Positions 1-7,873 of a stretch of 64,000 nt of DNA are shown piece by piece. Numbering within the stretch: position 1 is the stretch's first letter; every line of letters begins with the position of its first letter. The DNA is from Saprospira sp. CCB-QB6 (GTDB lineage: Bacteria > Bacteroidota > Bacteroidia > Chitinophagales > Saprospiraceae). A program made the position numbers and the translations under genes. The notes below the pieces were generated by a model that did no database searches, had not been told where the DNA came from, and saw nothing but the letters and a program-made list of their open reading frames with translations. The stretch is from positions 2,001,501-2,065,500 of the forward strand of contig NZ_CP116808.1 in assembly GCF_028464065.1 (NCBI RefSeq), in the 5' to 3' direction.

Positions 1-1055
1 GAAAAGAAAAGGTAAAGCACTCCAAAGGCAGCAAAAAGTCCAAATCCAAAGGCTTTTTTTGGGCTGATGATTAAGCTCAGTAGTATACCAAGGGCCAAAA
101 AGATGAGATGAAAACTACTGCCATAAATGGTCCACAATTCCCTGAAATGAAATAAGAAATTGCCACTATGCCCTTCTAGGGCAGTAAATATATGTTCTCG
201 GTTAAAGGCATAACTTAAGCTACTTTCTAGAGGAAAACGCTTAATTATGTAAACTTGCCAAGGGCCAAAAGTGGCTAGACAACTAGCGGCCCCAAGGGCA
301 ATATGTCCCCAATATTTGAGCTGAAAACGCTTTTCTTTTTGGCCCAAAATATATAGTCCCCAACTGCCAAATACTAAAATTCCAGTTAACCATTTGACCA
401 AAACGCCAGCTCCTGCGAATAGTCCAATGGCAATAGCCCAAGGCCACTTTTTTTGACTTATGCTATATCGGCTAAAGGCCCAAAAGCTAGCCCCCACATA
501 AAAGGCAAAACTAACGTCATTTTGGTCCAAATTAAGACGGCCAGAGCTCAACTCTAGCTGAACAAAAGAAAAGCAGCTGAATAGAGCGACTAAGAAGGCC
601 CACTTTTTTTTCTGACTCCAAATGCGCATAAAGTCATAGCTCAATAGCACAGCTATAGCGCCCATCAAGGCAGAGGGAAGACGCATCGCCCAAACAGAAA
701 CCCCAAAAACTTTCATAGAAAGTGCCATCTGCCATAAAAACAAAGGTTGTTTATGCAGCCAAATATGATTACAACACCAAGCTGCTGGATCATAAGGGAG
801 TAGAGCTGTTTTATGTAGTAAAGGAGTAAAAGGTTGCTCAATCATATTTCTAGCAACAAGGGCATGAAAGCGTTCATCCCAATCTTGCAAAAAGGGATCA
901 ATTTGAATCATGTAAAGTCTTATTCCAAGGGCCAAAAAAAAGAGTAAACAAAGCTTTAACTTATTTACTTCTGTTTTTACTACCCAAAACCAAAGGAATA
1001 AGCCCAACCCCAAAAAGCTAGCTAATAGGTAAGGGGAAAAGGCAATAGGCAACAT
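1..1055 (-). CDS. GT39-type (ArnT/PMT-like) membrane glycosyltransferase, C-terminus outside window
   Basis: Read on the minus strand from an ATG at 1055, an uninterrupted frame of about 351 residues leaves the window at base 1, so the C-terminus is missing. The protein is hydrophobic with many membrane helices. An acidic DE motif (QDWDERFHALVARNM, around residues 57-71) is followed near residue 101 by HKQPLFLW, the arrangement of GT-C fold transferases of family 39. Known members move a sugar from a polyprenyl-phosphate donor to a lipid or protein on the outer face of the inner membrane; donor and acceptor cannot be told here. The start lies one base after the stop of the delta-prime gene, which suggests coupled translation. 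A second, different GT39-like gene is at 20725-22377. Confidence 0.75.
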   Translation of the reverse strand, partial: MLPIAFSPYLLASFLGLGLFLWFWVVKTEVNKLKLCLLFFLALGIRLYMIQIDPFLQDWDERFHALVARNMIEQPFTPLLHKTALLPYDPAAWCCNHIWLHKQPLFLWQMALSMKVFGVSVWAMRLPSALMGAIAVLLSYDFMRIWSQKKKWAFLVALFSCFSFVQLELSSGRLNLDQNDVSFAFYVGASFWAFSRYSISQKKWPWAIAIGLFAGAGVLVKWLTGILVFGSWGLYILGQKEKRFQLKYWGHIALGAASCLATFGPWQVYIIKRFPLESSLSYAFNREHIFTALEGHSGNFLFHFRELWTIYGSSFHLIFLALGILLSLIISPKKAFGFGLFAAFGVLYLFF

Positions 1056-1056
1056 A

Positions 1057-2214
1057 TTAGAGCGGCTTAAAAATGCGATGAATTTTAATGGAGAGGTCCA
1101 AAAATAAAACTTTGGGGTGAGCATTCCGCTCAATAAAATAAAGATGATCGTTAAAGAGCTGCTGTAACTCGTCAATAGCAGGCAAGGGAAGCAATTTTGC
1201 TAAGCCTTGGGCCGCCTTTTGGTCCTGCGCCGACAGGCGCAAACTATTAGCGGGAAAACCTGTTTGCAATAGGCTCAATTCTCTAAGAAAAAAGAGACCA
1301 TATTCTAAAAAGAGCAATTGTTCTTTGCGGCCAGTTTTACTGCCTTTTTTTCCTTCTTTAGGGTGGCTCCCCGTTACAAATTGCTCTACCCAATAGACCA
1401 TAGGAGCACGCCCCTGATAACAGGCGCGGAGCCAGCCCGCAAAAGCTTGTCCGAGTTGTTGTTCTCCCTGATCTTGTCCATGGGCCAATTGTTTGGCCTT
1501 GCGGAAGTTCCCCTCTGAGAGGTAGGCAATTTCCTGTGCATTTTGAGTGGGAAGGCCTTCTTGGACCAAGGCAGCTGTAATTTGCTCATCTTGTAAGGCG
1601 GGCAGTTTGAGCAACTGACAGCGAGATAGAATAGTATTGAGAATAAGCTCCGCTCGTTCGGCGACTAATAGAAAGACAGTATTGGGTTCGGGTTCTTCAA
1701 TGAGTTTGAGCAGGCGGTTCCCCTCCTTGTCCAAATATTCGGGCATCCAGAGTAAAAGGATTTTAAAGCGGCCCTCTACTCGAGTAAAGCTAAACTTGCG
1801 CACAATATCCACACACTCCCGCTTATTGATATTGCCCCTTTGATTGTTGGCTCCCAAATAAAAGAGCCAATCGTTCATATTGACATAAGGGCCTTTTTCT
1901 TCTAGCATTTTGCGCCATTCCTTAATATGGTCGCTACTTACGGCCTTGCTATCAATATTGGGGTAGGAAAAGTGGAGATCTGGATGAATATTTTTCTGGA
2001 CCTTTTTGCAGGCATTGCATTGCCCACAGGCATCGGCAATGCCGTTTTCATTTTTTTCGCAAAGGAGGTATTGACTATAGGCGAGGGCGAGCGCAAGTCC
2101 ACCTGCACCTTCTGGTCCAACAAAAATTTGAGCATGAGCGGTGCGCTCATGTTCATAAGAAACTTTGAGTTGCTCTATAGCGGCCTCTTGGCCCAATACG
2201 TCCTTAAATTGCAT
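1057..2214 (-). CDS. holB: DNA polymerase III subunit delta' (clamp-loader ATPase fold)
   Basis: 385 residues of AAA+ clamp-loader fold. The P-loop position (GPEGAGG, residues 33-39) lacks the catalytic lysine, which is typical of delta' rather than of the ATP-hydrolysing gamma/tau subunit. A cysteine cluster (C52, C63, C66, C69) forms the zinc module of this family. LLKLIEEPEPNTVF (about residues 167-180) and the SRC motif in ILSRCQLLKLP follow in the expected order. In the replisome delta' opens the sliding clamp together with delta and tau/gamma. The gene is followed, one base later, by the GT39-type gene. A repeat element separates it from the glucosaminidase upstream. DnaX is the main alternative, but it is longer and has an intact P-loop. 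Confidence 0.88.
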   Translation of the reverse strand: MQFKDVLGQEAAIEQLKVSYEHERTAHAQIFVGPEGAGGLALALAYSQYLLCEKNENGIADACGQCNACKKVQKNIHPDLHFSYPNIDSKAVSSDHIKEWRKMLEEKGPYVNMNDWLFYLGANNQRGNINKRECVDIVRKFSFTRVEGRFKILLLWMPEYLDKEGNRLLKLIEEPEPNTVFLLVAERAELILNTILSRCQLLKLPALQDEQITAALVQEGLPTQNAQEIAYLSEGNFRKAKQLAHGQDQGEQQLGQAFAGWLRACYQGRAPMVYWVEQFVTGSHPKEGKKGSKTGRKEQLLFLEYGLFFLRELSLLQTGFPANSLRLSAQDQKAAQGLAKLLPLPAIDELQQLFNDHLYFIERNAHPKVLFLDLSIKIHRIFKPL

Positions 2215-2250
2215 AGTACAAATTTCTTTTTGGCAAATCGGTCCGCTTTA

Positions 2251-2437
2251 TACGGCCGAAGGCCGTAAATGGCCTAGCGATGCGGCGGGGTGGCCGTCAG
2301 GCCAGACCGAGGCGGCAAAGCCGCCGCAGGGCCGAGCATACTTGCGAGCCCCAAAGCGACAACAAGCCCTTTAGGGCGCAGTTCGACGACCGAAGGGAGT
2401 AACCGCCGACGAGCGAAGCGAGGCGGAGGCCCCAAAA
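2251..2437 (+). repeat. GC-rich multi-hairpin dispersed element, copy 1 (forward)
   Basis: Reference copy of the family. Read 5' to 3' it has a head GGCCTAGCGATG, hairpin 1 (GGCC-loop-GGCC), the block AGACC, a variable hairpin 2, the block GCAGGGCCGAGC, a short loop closed by GCGAGC, and a tail hairpin ending GGCCCCAAAA. I call this direction forward. Here hairpin 2 is GGCGGC-AAA-GCCGCC, and an extra 60-base segment with a second GCGCAG/CGACGACC part precedes the tail. A palindrome TACGGCC-GAA-GGCCGTA (2251-2267) abuts the head. The tail ends 10 bases from the stop codon of the minus-strand glucosaminidase gene. Confidence 0.85.
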
Positions 2438-2447
2438 CTAGCAGCTA

Positions 2448-3488
2448 TTACTCCTTCTTCAATCTGATTTTATTACCCGTTTTGGGAAGGGTTTCGCGGT
2501 AGATCTTATTCAGTTTTTCGAGTGATTTTAGGCGGATGCCATAATACTGAGAAACGGCCCTCAAATCTTGTCCTTTTCGGAGGATATGAAAATGTTGATC
2601 GCCCGTATAGCGTTTCTTTTTGCGTTGGAGAAAGACATATTGCCCTGCTCTGGGGCAGCCTTGCTCGGCAAAATCGTTGTAGCGTTCTAGCTTTTTGAGT
2701 TTAATATTGGCTCTTTGGGCCAGTTCGTTTAGGCTTTCGCCGACTTGCAGGACCATGGCTTTGCGGCCATTGACCTCAATAATGCCCTTGGGCAATTCGA
2801 GCTCCACGGTATCCTTAACTTCTCCGAAGGGGTCGGGAATGCGAATCGCCAAGCGTTCCTCTGGTCCTTTGATGCTATCTTTGGGTGGTGGTTGCAGATT
2901 GAAAATGCTGTCTAATTCGCCTGGCGCCAGTTGTAAATCTTGAAAAGAGAGATGGTCTAGGCGGTAGAGCTCATAGCGTTCAATGATACTAATGAGGTTT
3001 TTGCTATAGGTTTTTGCGGTAGCGTAACCTGCCTTTTGCAAGCCTTTGGCCCAAGCTTTATAATCTGTTTTATCGAGATCGAACAGAAAACCGTAGCGCC
3101 AGGCCTTTTTGGGGTTGCGTAAAAACTCGCTATGGGCGATATAAGATTTCTCGGCTTGGTCATAAACTCGAAAGCAAGACTTGACCGTCTCATCGTCCCA
3201 GAGGTAAAAGCTAGGGCCGTCCCAATGCTTTTTTCCGCCGCATTTGATTCCAAAATGGTTGTTGGCTTGGATGGCCAGTTGGCTAGCGCCAGAACCTGAT
3301 TCTAGAATACCTTGGGCCATTTTGATACTGGCGGGAATACCCGCTCGGTCCATTTCAGCAATGGCGATATGCTGAAACTGCAAGATGTAAGCCTGCGTTT
3401 TGGCGGGGTCTAGGTCCTCAATAGAAAAAGGTTTGGCCCAGCTAGTAGCAAAGGAAAAAAGGCAAAGAAAAAAAGCAAGGGACTTCAT
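2448..3488 (-). CDS. Secreted GH73 N-acetylglucosaminidase with two LysM domains
   Basis: 346 residues. Residues 1-18 form a signal peptide ending SWA. Residues about 36-170 are a mannosyl-glycoprotein endo-beta-N-acetylglucosaminidase (GH73, FlgJ-like) domain; E63 in QGILESGSGAS is the expected general acid. NNHFGIKC and the C-terminal Y-rich segment also fit the family. Two LysM-type segments follow (about 245-292 and 300-345), which would bind peptidoglycan glycan chains. The role is therefore cell-wall hydrolysis outside the inner membrane, during growth or septation. It starts 6 bases after the polyprenyl synthase stop, so it is probably the last gene of the pheS-lipoprotein-prenyl synthase run. 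Confidence 0.88.
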   Translation of the reverse strand: MKSLAFFLCLFSFATSWAKPFSIEDLDPAKTQAYILQFQHIAIAEMDRAGIPASIKMAQGILESGSGASQLAIQANNHFGIKCGGKKHWDGPSFYLWDDETVKSCFRVYDQAEKSYIAHSEFLRNPKKAWRYGFLFDLDKTDYKAWAKGLQKAGYATAKTYSKNLISIIERYELYRLDHLSFQDLQLAPGELDSIFNLQPPPKDSIKGPEERLAIRIPDPFGEVKDTVELELPKGIIEVNGRKAMVLQVGESLNELAQRANIKLKKLERYNDFAEQGCPRAGQYVFLQRKKKRYTGDQHFHILRKGQDLRAVSQYYGIRLKSLEKLNKIYRETLPKTGNKIRLKKE

Positions 3489-3494
3489 GGCGCA

Positions 3495-4481
3495 TTAGTG
3501 TTGGCGTTGCATGATAAAATTGAGGAACTGATAAAGCGGGGCTTTATCGGTTGAGCTTTTGGGGAGTTGGTCCAAGAAAGAAATGGCTTTGAGGCGGTAA
3601 GTCTCTACCGCCTGGCCTAAGGCTGCCTTAGCGCCAGAGCGCTCAAAAATAGCCTTAACCGTTTCGATTTTCTCCTCTTCTTTTTCGTTTGGACAAGCTT
3701 GCTGATAAAGGGCTAACAACTGCTGTTTGTCTGCTTCTTCGGCTAGCTCAAGGGCCTTGATATAAAGCACCGTTTTCTTATTCTGCAAAATATCTCCGCC
3801 GATGCGTTTGCCAAAGGTGGCAGCATCGCCAAAGCTATCGAGATAATCGTCTTGGAGTTGGAAGGCGATGCCCATATTTCGGCCAAATTCGCCTAGCAGT
3901 TCTGCCTCTTCGGCTGGAGCTTGGCCAATGAGTGCCCCCATTTTCATAGCGCCATAGAGCAAGACCGATGTTTTGAGCTCAATCATTTTGATATAGCTTT
4001 CTAGGGCTACGCTCTGCATTTGCTCAAAGTTCATATCCATTTGCTGGCCTTCACAAACGCCAATAGCTGTTTCATTGTAGCAATCGAGCAAAGCGGGCAA
4101 ATTTCCTGCTGCCGATTGGGCTAAATACTTATAGCTATAGACCAACATCACATCTCCAGAAAGAATAGCCGTATTGGTATCAAACTTTTTGTGTACCGTG
4201 GCTTTTCCTCTGCGCAAATCGGCTTGGTCCATGATGTCATCATGCATTAATGAGAAATTATGGAAAAGCTCTATGGCATAGGCTGCAGGCAAGGCTGCCT
4301 CAATGTCTTGCCCTAGATAGAGTTCGGCGGCCATTAATAGCAAAATGGGCCGCATTTGTTTGCCGCCCAGAGAAAGAATATAATCTAGGGGCTGGTAAAG
4401 CTCCTGAGGTTGACCTTGGCCAAATTGTTCTTGAGCCGCATAGGCTCTATAAGCATTTTGGAGGCGTTGAAAAGCCTGCAT
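3495..4481 (-). CDS. Polyprenyl (isoprenyl) diphosphate synthase
   Basis: 328 residues from the chosen start. Both aspartate-rich motifs are present: DDIMD (residues 81-85) followed by the RRGKATVH segment, and DDYLDSFGD (211-219). The enzyme condenses isopentenyl diphosphate with allylic diphosphates; products could serve the quinone side chain or the C15-C20 pool, and chain length cannot be decided by eye. The open frame extends 20 codons upstream to 4541, but that would overlap the lipoprotein gene by 34 bases, whereas the methionine at 4481 (MQAFQRLQ) begins at the family's normal N-terminus just after that gene. It lies 6 bases before the glucosaminidase gene. Confidence 0.88.
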   Translation of the reverse strand: MQAFQRLQNAYRAYAAQEQFGQGQPQELYQPLDYILSLGGKQMRPILLLMAAELYLGQDIEAALPAAYAIELFHNFSLMHDDIMDQADLRRGKATVHKKFDTNTAILSGDVMLVYSYKYLAQSAAGNLPALLDCYNETAIGVCEGQQMDMNFEQMQSVALESYIKMIELKTSVLLYGAMKMGALIGQAPAEEAELLGEFGRNMGIAFQLQDDYLDSFGDAATFGKRIGGDILQNKKTVLYIKALELAEEADKQQLLALYQQACPNEKEEEKIETVKAIFERSGAKAALGQAVETYRLKAISFLDQLPKSSTDKAPLYQFLNFIMQRQH

Positions 4482-4507
4482 AAGCGATTGGATTGATGAG
4501 TGAGGGG

Positions 4508-4924
4508 TTAGTAGTTGTCCAATTTTGCAATAACTAGCCATTTGCCTTCTCTTTGGACCATTTCAATTTCTACCTCTTCTTGCTTGCTATTGCAGCAAAG
4601 TTTGCAGAAGGTACTGCCGTCTTTTTCTTGGCAGTCAAGTTGGCTAAAATCAAAACGGATTTTATCGAGCAGGGCTTCTTTTTTATCAGGTTTTGAGGCC
4701 TTGAGTTGAAGCTCTGTGGCAAAATAGCGCAGTTGTTCTTGGCTAGAGGGCTCACAAAAAGCCTCCGCTTTGGCAAAATCTTCTGCTGCCACAGCGGTAT
4801 AAAAGGCTTTGATAGCCGTTTGAGGATCTTGTTGTTCTTGGCTATAGTTTGGGCCTTCCTCCTGACAGGCGGTCAAGAGAGAAAGGCCCAAAATAAATAG
4901 CAAAATAGGCGTCCAATTAGGCAT
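4508..4924 (-). CDS. Small lipoprotein, DUF4878-like
   Basis: 138 residues. MPNWTPILLFILGLSLLTAC is a lipoprotein signal with the acylated cysteine at residue 20. The remaining ~118 residues have the pattern of a small alpha+beta fold of the NTF2/DUF4878 type (AIKAFYTAVAAEDFAKAEAFC ... EGKWLVIAKLDNY is recognisable in pieces), and contain several cysteines (CKLCC). The start at 4924 is preferred over an upstream one at 4987 because it puts the lipobox at the right place and overlaps the pheS stop by 8 bases, a normal coupling arrangement. The assignment to DUF4878 is by resemblance only; function unknown. Confidence 0.75.
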   Translation of the reverse strand: MPNWTPILLFILGLSLLTACQEEGPNYSQEQQDPQTAIKAFYTAVAAEDFAKAEAFCEPSSQEQLRYFATELQLKASKPDKKEALLDKIRFDFSQLDCQEKDGSTFCKLCCNSKQEEVEIEMVQREGKWLVIAKLDNY

Positions 4925-5954
4925 TGAGCACAGGGTTAAATTGCTTGAGAAAGCGTTGGTCATTTTCAAAAAATAGGCGAATATCATCTACCTCATATTT
5001 GAATAGCGCAATGCGTTCAATTCCAATACCAAAGGCAAAACCCGTGTATTCTTCGGGGTCAATGCCACAGTTTTCCAATACTTTGGGGTCTACCATACCA
5101 CAACCCAATACTTCTAGCCAACCTGTGCCCTTAGTCAGGCGGCGGTCGCGCTCTGTCTCTAGACCCAAATAAACATCCATTTCGGCACTAGGCTCTGTAA
5201 ATGGAAAATAAGAGGGGCGAAGGCGGATATTGGTGGCGCCAAACATTTCTTTGGCAAAATAGTAAAGGGTCTGACGAAGGTCGGCAAAGCTGACATCCTT
5301 GGCCACATAAAGTCCCTCAATCTGATGGAACTGGCAATGCGAACGAGCCGAAACAGTTTCGTTACGGTACACTCGGCCAGGCGCAACAATGCGCAAAGGG
5401 GGCTTTTGTTTGAGCATGCTCCGAATCTGTACAGGTGAAGTATGGGTGCGTAAAACCATTTTTTCAGGGTCTTTCACATAAAAAGTATCCTGCATATCGC
5501 GAGCGGGATGATCCTCTGGCGTGCCCAAAGCCGTAAAATTGGTCCAATCGTCCTCAATTTCACGCTCTTCGGCTACCGAAAAGCCAATGCGCTCAAAAAT
5601 TTGCAACATTTCTTCCATGACCAAGGCCACAGGATGGCGGCTACCCCAGTTTTCGGGCTGGGCAGGAGCCGTCAGGTCAATGCGCTCATAGTTTTTCAAT
5701 TCGGCCCGTTCTAGCTCTTCTTTTTTAGCATAAAACTTAGCCTCTGCCGCCTGCTTGATCTCATTCAGCAATTGGCCATATTCTTTTTTGCGTTCGTTGG
5801 GGACATTGCGCATCTCGCCAAAAAGGGGCTTGAGCTGATTTTTGGTCCCTAAAAATTTTAAACGAAACTGCTCTAGTTCTTCTTTATTCTGAGGCGCTGC
5901 TGCGGCCACTTCTTGGGCCAGCAGATTGGCCTTTTCAAAAGCCTCGATTTGCAT
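4917..5954 (-). CDS. pheS: Phenylalanyl-tRNA synthetase alpha subunit
   Basis: 345 residues, full length for the family. An N-terminal coiled-coil (about 1-90) is followed by the class II catalytic core: motif 2 around GRVYRNETVSARSHCQFHQIEG, the TEPSAEMDVY segment, and motif 3 with GFAFGIGIERIALFKY near residue 310. With PheT it charges tRNA-Phe. pheT is not in this window, so the two subunits are encoded apart, as is common in Bacteroidota. It heads the minus-strand run pheS-lipoprotein-polyprenyl synthase-glucosaminidase. Confidence 0.95.
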   Translation of the reverse strand: MQIEAFEKANLLAQEVAAAAPQNKEELEQFRLKFLGTKNQLKPLFGEMRNVPNERKKEYGQLLNEIKQAAEAKFYAKKEELERAELKNYERIDLTAPAQPENWGSRHPVALVMEEMLQIFERIGFSVAEEREIEDDWTNFTALGTPEDHPARDMQDTFYVKDPEKMVLRTHTSPVQIRSMLKQKPPLRIVAPGRVYRNETVSARSHCQFHQIEGLYVAKDVSFADLRQTLYYFAKEMFGATNIRLRPSYFPFTEPSAEMDVYLGLETERDRRLTKGTGWLEVLGCGMVDPKVLENCGIDPEEYTGFAFGIGIERIALFKYEVDDIRLFFENDQRFLKQFNPVLNA

Positions 5955-6087
5955 TTTTTCTGGTATTTGGTTACTTCTTGCGAAGATAATGAACTTGTGT
6001 TAAAACTAGAGGACCTAAGGACTAAATCTGGTTTTTGCCCCTTTCTAAGGCCTGAAAATCAGTGACCAATTCTTTTTTTAGGTTTTT

Positions 6088-6230
6088 GGGGCCCGCGGCC
6101 AGCTAGGCCTTTGGCCTAGATTGGCCGCCGCTATGCTTCGCCGCTCGCGCTCTGCTCGGCCCTGCGTTTTTTTCGCTGCGCTCAAAAAACTTGGTCTGGC
6201 CTTCGGCCACCCCGCCGCATCGCTAGGCCA
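6088..6230 (-). repeat. Dispersed multi-hairpin element, copy 2 (reverse)
   Basis: Same family as the 2251 copy, other orientation. Hairpin 2 here is an A/T stem (GTTTTTTT against AAAAAAC around CGCTGCGCTC), while the blocks on both sides are unchanged. The tail contains an extra palindrome CTAGGCC-TTT-GGCCTAG inside GGCC arms. It lies in the pheS 5' region. Confidence 0.85.
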
Positions 6231-6251
6231 AATTCCTCCTTTGTTTAAGCC

Positions 6252-6322
6252 TTAGCCACTGGGCCTAAACAACAACAACCGCCCTGCTGAGACGGTTGCT
6301 GGAAGAGCTCTCTAGTGGCTGA
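6252..6322. other. Nested stem-loop in the gap between pheS and the beta-flower gene
   Basis: TTAGCCACT (6252-6260) pairs with AGTGGCTGA (6314-6322) over 9 positions with one G-U, and encloses CAACAACCG (6273-6281) paired with CGGTTGCTG (6293-6301) with one mismatch. A palindrome AGAGCTCT follows. The 63 bases after it (6323-6385) hold nothing I recognise. Confidence 0.45.
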
Positions 6323-6385
6323 CTAGAAACGCTCTAAACACATAATTGGCATAACACAATTAAAATAGTTCTGCTGTTGCAAAGC

Positions 6386-6790
6386 CTAATGCAATTCTAA
6401 AATATAGAAAAAGTAAAAGGCCGCAATTCGCCATCTGGCAGCTCCACGAGCATTGCCCACCTTAGAGCCCTTATAATAGACATCGCCGTCTGACTCTACT
6501 TCTCCAATTTTAGAGCCCTTGTAATAGACATCTCCATCTGACTCAATTTCTCCAATCTTGGAGCCTTTGTAGTAGACATCTCCATCTGATTCTACCTCGC
6601 CAACTCGAGAGCCTTTGTAATAAATGTCTCCATCTGACTCAAATTCGGCCACTTTGGACCCCTTGTAGTACACATCTCCATCTGATTCAATTTCTCCAAC
6701 TTTAGAGCCTTTGTAATAAACAGATTGAGCTTGGGTGGCCGTGACCGCAAGGACCATCAATAGAGCCATGAAAAAAATACGCTTGAGCAT
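6386..6790 (-). CDS. Exported 5-fold beta-flower-type repeat protein
   Basis: 134 residues. A signal peptide (MLKRIFFMALLMVLAVTATQAQ, cut near 22) is followed by five full and one partial 16-residue repeats of the form YYKGSKVGEIESDGDV. The end, NARGAARWRIAAFYFFY, resembles the closing strand of the 5-fold beta-flower family of Bacteroidota, so I assign it there by resemblance. Start at 6790 is chosen for the signal peptide; the frame is open to 6862. The repeats are also close at DNA level (48-base unit), which allows expansion or contraction by recombination. Function of the family is unknown to me; it should be a small secreted or periplasmic protein. Confidence 0.7.
   Translation of the reverse strand: MLKRIFFMALLMVLAVTATQAQSVYYKGSKVGEIESDGDVYYKGSKVAEFESDGDIYYKGSRVGEVESDGDVYYKGSKIGEIESDGDVYYKGSKIGEVESDGDVYYKGSKVGNARGAARWRIAAFYFFYILELH
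6425..6725 (-). repeat. 48-base tandem repeat inside the beta-flower gene
   Basis: Six successive 48-base units encode the YYKGSK(V/I)GE(I/V)ESDGD(V/I) peptides. Units differ at a few codon positions, so this is an older array, not an identical one. Confidence 0.75.
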
Positions 6791-7081
6791 AAATCTATGG
6801 ATTGAATAAATGAATTGACCTTCTCCTAAAGGAAAAGCCATAGCGCAAAGACTTAGATTCATAAAATAAAGAACCTATTTCCCTTCTCCTACAAGCTAAA
6901 AGATCAAAAAATAATTTCTTATAATATACGGTTTATGCATTACTTCTGCCCAAAAAACAAGCTGGGATCGAATAAAAATCAGCTTTCTTTTTATTGTGTA
7001 CAATAAAGGTAGTAAACTATTTGGTAAACGCAAATAATTTTTGATTTTATTTTGGGTAGGCTAGGCAGCCCAGCTATTTAT

Positions 7082-7223
7082 AAAGGAGCGAAGCGACTTG
7101 GCTGAGGGATGGGCAGCAGTGGCCCGAAGGGCCAGACCCAGCCGCCGAAGGCGGCGCAGGGCCGAGCGAAGAGCGAGCTGCGAGACAGCCCGACCCGCCC
7201 GAAGGGCGGGGCAGCCCCAAAAA
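7082..7223 (+). repeat. Dispersed multi-hairpin element, copy 3 (forward)
   Basis: Head is GGCTGAGGGATGG in place of the GGCCTAGCGATG form, preceded by GGAGCGAAGCGAC. Hairpin 1 GGCCC-GAA-GGGCC, hairpin 2 GCCGCC-GAA-GGCGGC. The tail is of the second type: GGCCCGACCC, then CGCCC-GAA-GGGCG, then GCAGCCCCAAAAA. Confidence 0.85.
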
Positions 7224-7228
7224 GGCAT

Positions 7229-7261
7229 AAAAAAAGCCAGTCAAGCATAGAGCAGACTGGC
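7229..7261 (-). terminator. Rho-independent terminator of the 7271-7747 gene
   Basis: On the minus strand GCCAGTC and GACTGGC pair around a 12-base loop and are followed by seven T residues. It begins 10 bases after the stop codon. Confidence 0.75.
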
Positions 7262-7270
7262 AGGGTGGAT

Positions 7271-7747
7271 TTATTTTTTGGCCTTGGCCTCATTGAGTTG
7301 GAGTAAAAACTGCAGAAGGTCGGGATGTTTTTCTAGGTAATATTTCCAGTAGTGGCTACGGATAAAAGAGACCGATTGGCCGAACTGGCCTTTTTCTTTA
7401 AAGTGCAGGGTAACTCGGCTAAAGAGGAAAAGGTTGCTCTCCTCAAAATGCTCGAGGCTGCCGTAGCTATATTTTACTGATTTGAAATAATTGGAAACAT
7501 AGATATGTTCTTCATCTAGGCCCACCCAGAGGTTGCGCATAAAAAAGAGGTAGAACAGGCCCAGCATTGAGAGAAAAAAGGAGCTGAGAATGAGCTTGGC
7601 CGTTAGGGGCGAAAAGGGCTCTTGCAGTTGTTCTAGGGGCGAGAGCCAAACCACAAGGGTAAAGCCGCCGAAGAGAATGCACCAAAGGAAGGGCAAAATA
7701 ATTTTGGACAGAAAGGTCCAGCGAGAAGAAACAGTTTGTATAGCCAT
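7271..7747 (-). CDS. Small membrane protein of unknown function, two TM segments
   Basis: 158 residues. Two hydrophobic segments (about 14-35 and 47-70) are followed by a soluble part of some 85 residues (MRNLWVGLDEEHIYVSN... to SHYWKYYLEKHP) rich in beta-strand pattern, which could be a PH-like domain of the bacterial membrane-anchored kind. I do not recognise a named family. It is transcribed alone: a TATCTTTG promoter box lies 28 bases upstream and a clean terminator just downstream. Confidence 0.7.
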   Translation of the reverse strand: MAIQTVSSRWTFLSKIILPFLWCILFGGFTLVVWLSPLEQLQEPFSPLTAKLILSSFFLSMLGLFYLFFMRNLWVGLDEEHIYVSNYFKSVKYSYGSLEHFEESNLFLFSRVTLHFKEKGQFGQSVSFIRSHYWKYYLEKHPDLLQFLLQLNEAKAKK

Positions 7748-7774
7748 AATAGTGGGTGTCTGCTAAATAGGGGG

Positions 7775-7782
7775 CAAAGATA
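7775..7782 (-). promoter_or_regulatory. Bacteroidota -7 box (TATCTTTG) for the 7271-7747 gene
   Basis: Matches the TAnnTTTG consensus on the minus strand, 28 bases before the start codon. I see no convincing TTTG at -33, so this is a half match. Confidence 0.5.
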
Positions 7783-7795
7783 AGAAGAATTGCAT

Positions 7796-7830
7796 AAAAA
7801 AAGGCTGGCTACCAAAGTAGCCAACCTTTT
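7796..7830 (-). terminator. Terminator of the PorP/SprF gene
   Basis: On the minus strand a stem with TGGCTAC and GTAGCCA as its core, loop TTTG, extends through AAGG/CCTT and runs into seven T residues. It lies about 45 bases after the PorP-type stop codon. Confidence 0.7.
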
Positions 7831-7873
7831 AGTTGGGGGTGAACTTATAGTGTGCGTCTTTCCAAGGCGCTAA

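Noticed and set aside
3495-4541. Longer start of the polyprenyl synthase at 4541
   Set aside because: It would overlap the lipoprotein gene by 34 bases and adds residues that do not resemble the family's N-terminus.
6425-6725. 48-base repeats as a CRISPR array
   Set aside because: The units are contiguous and in-frame coding, without unique spacers.
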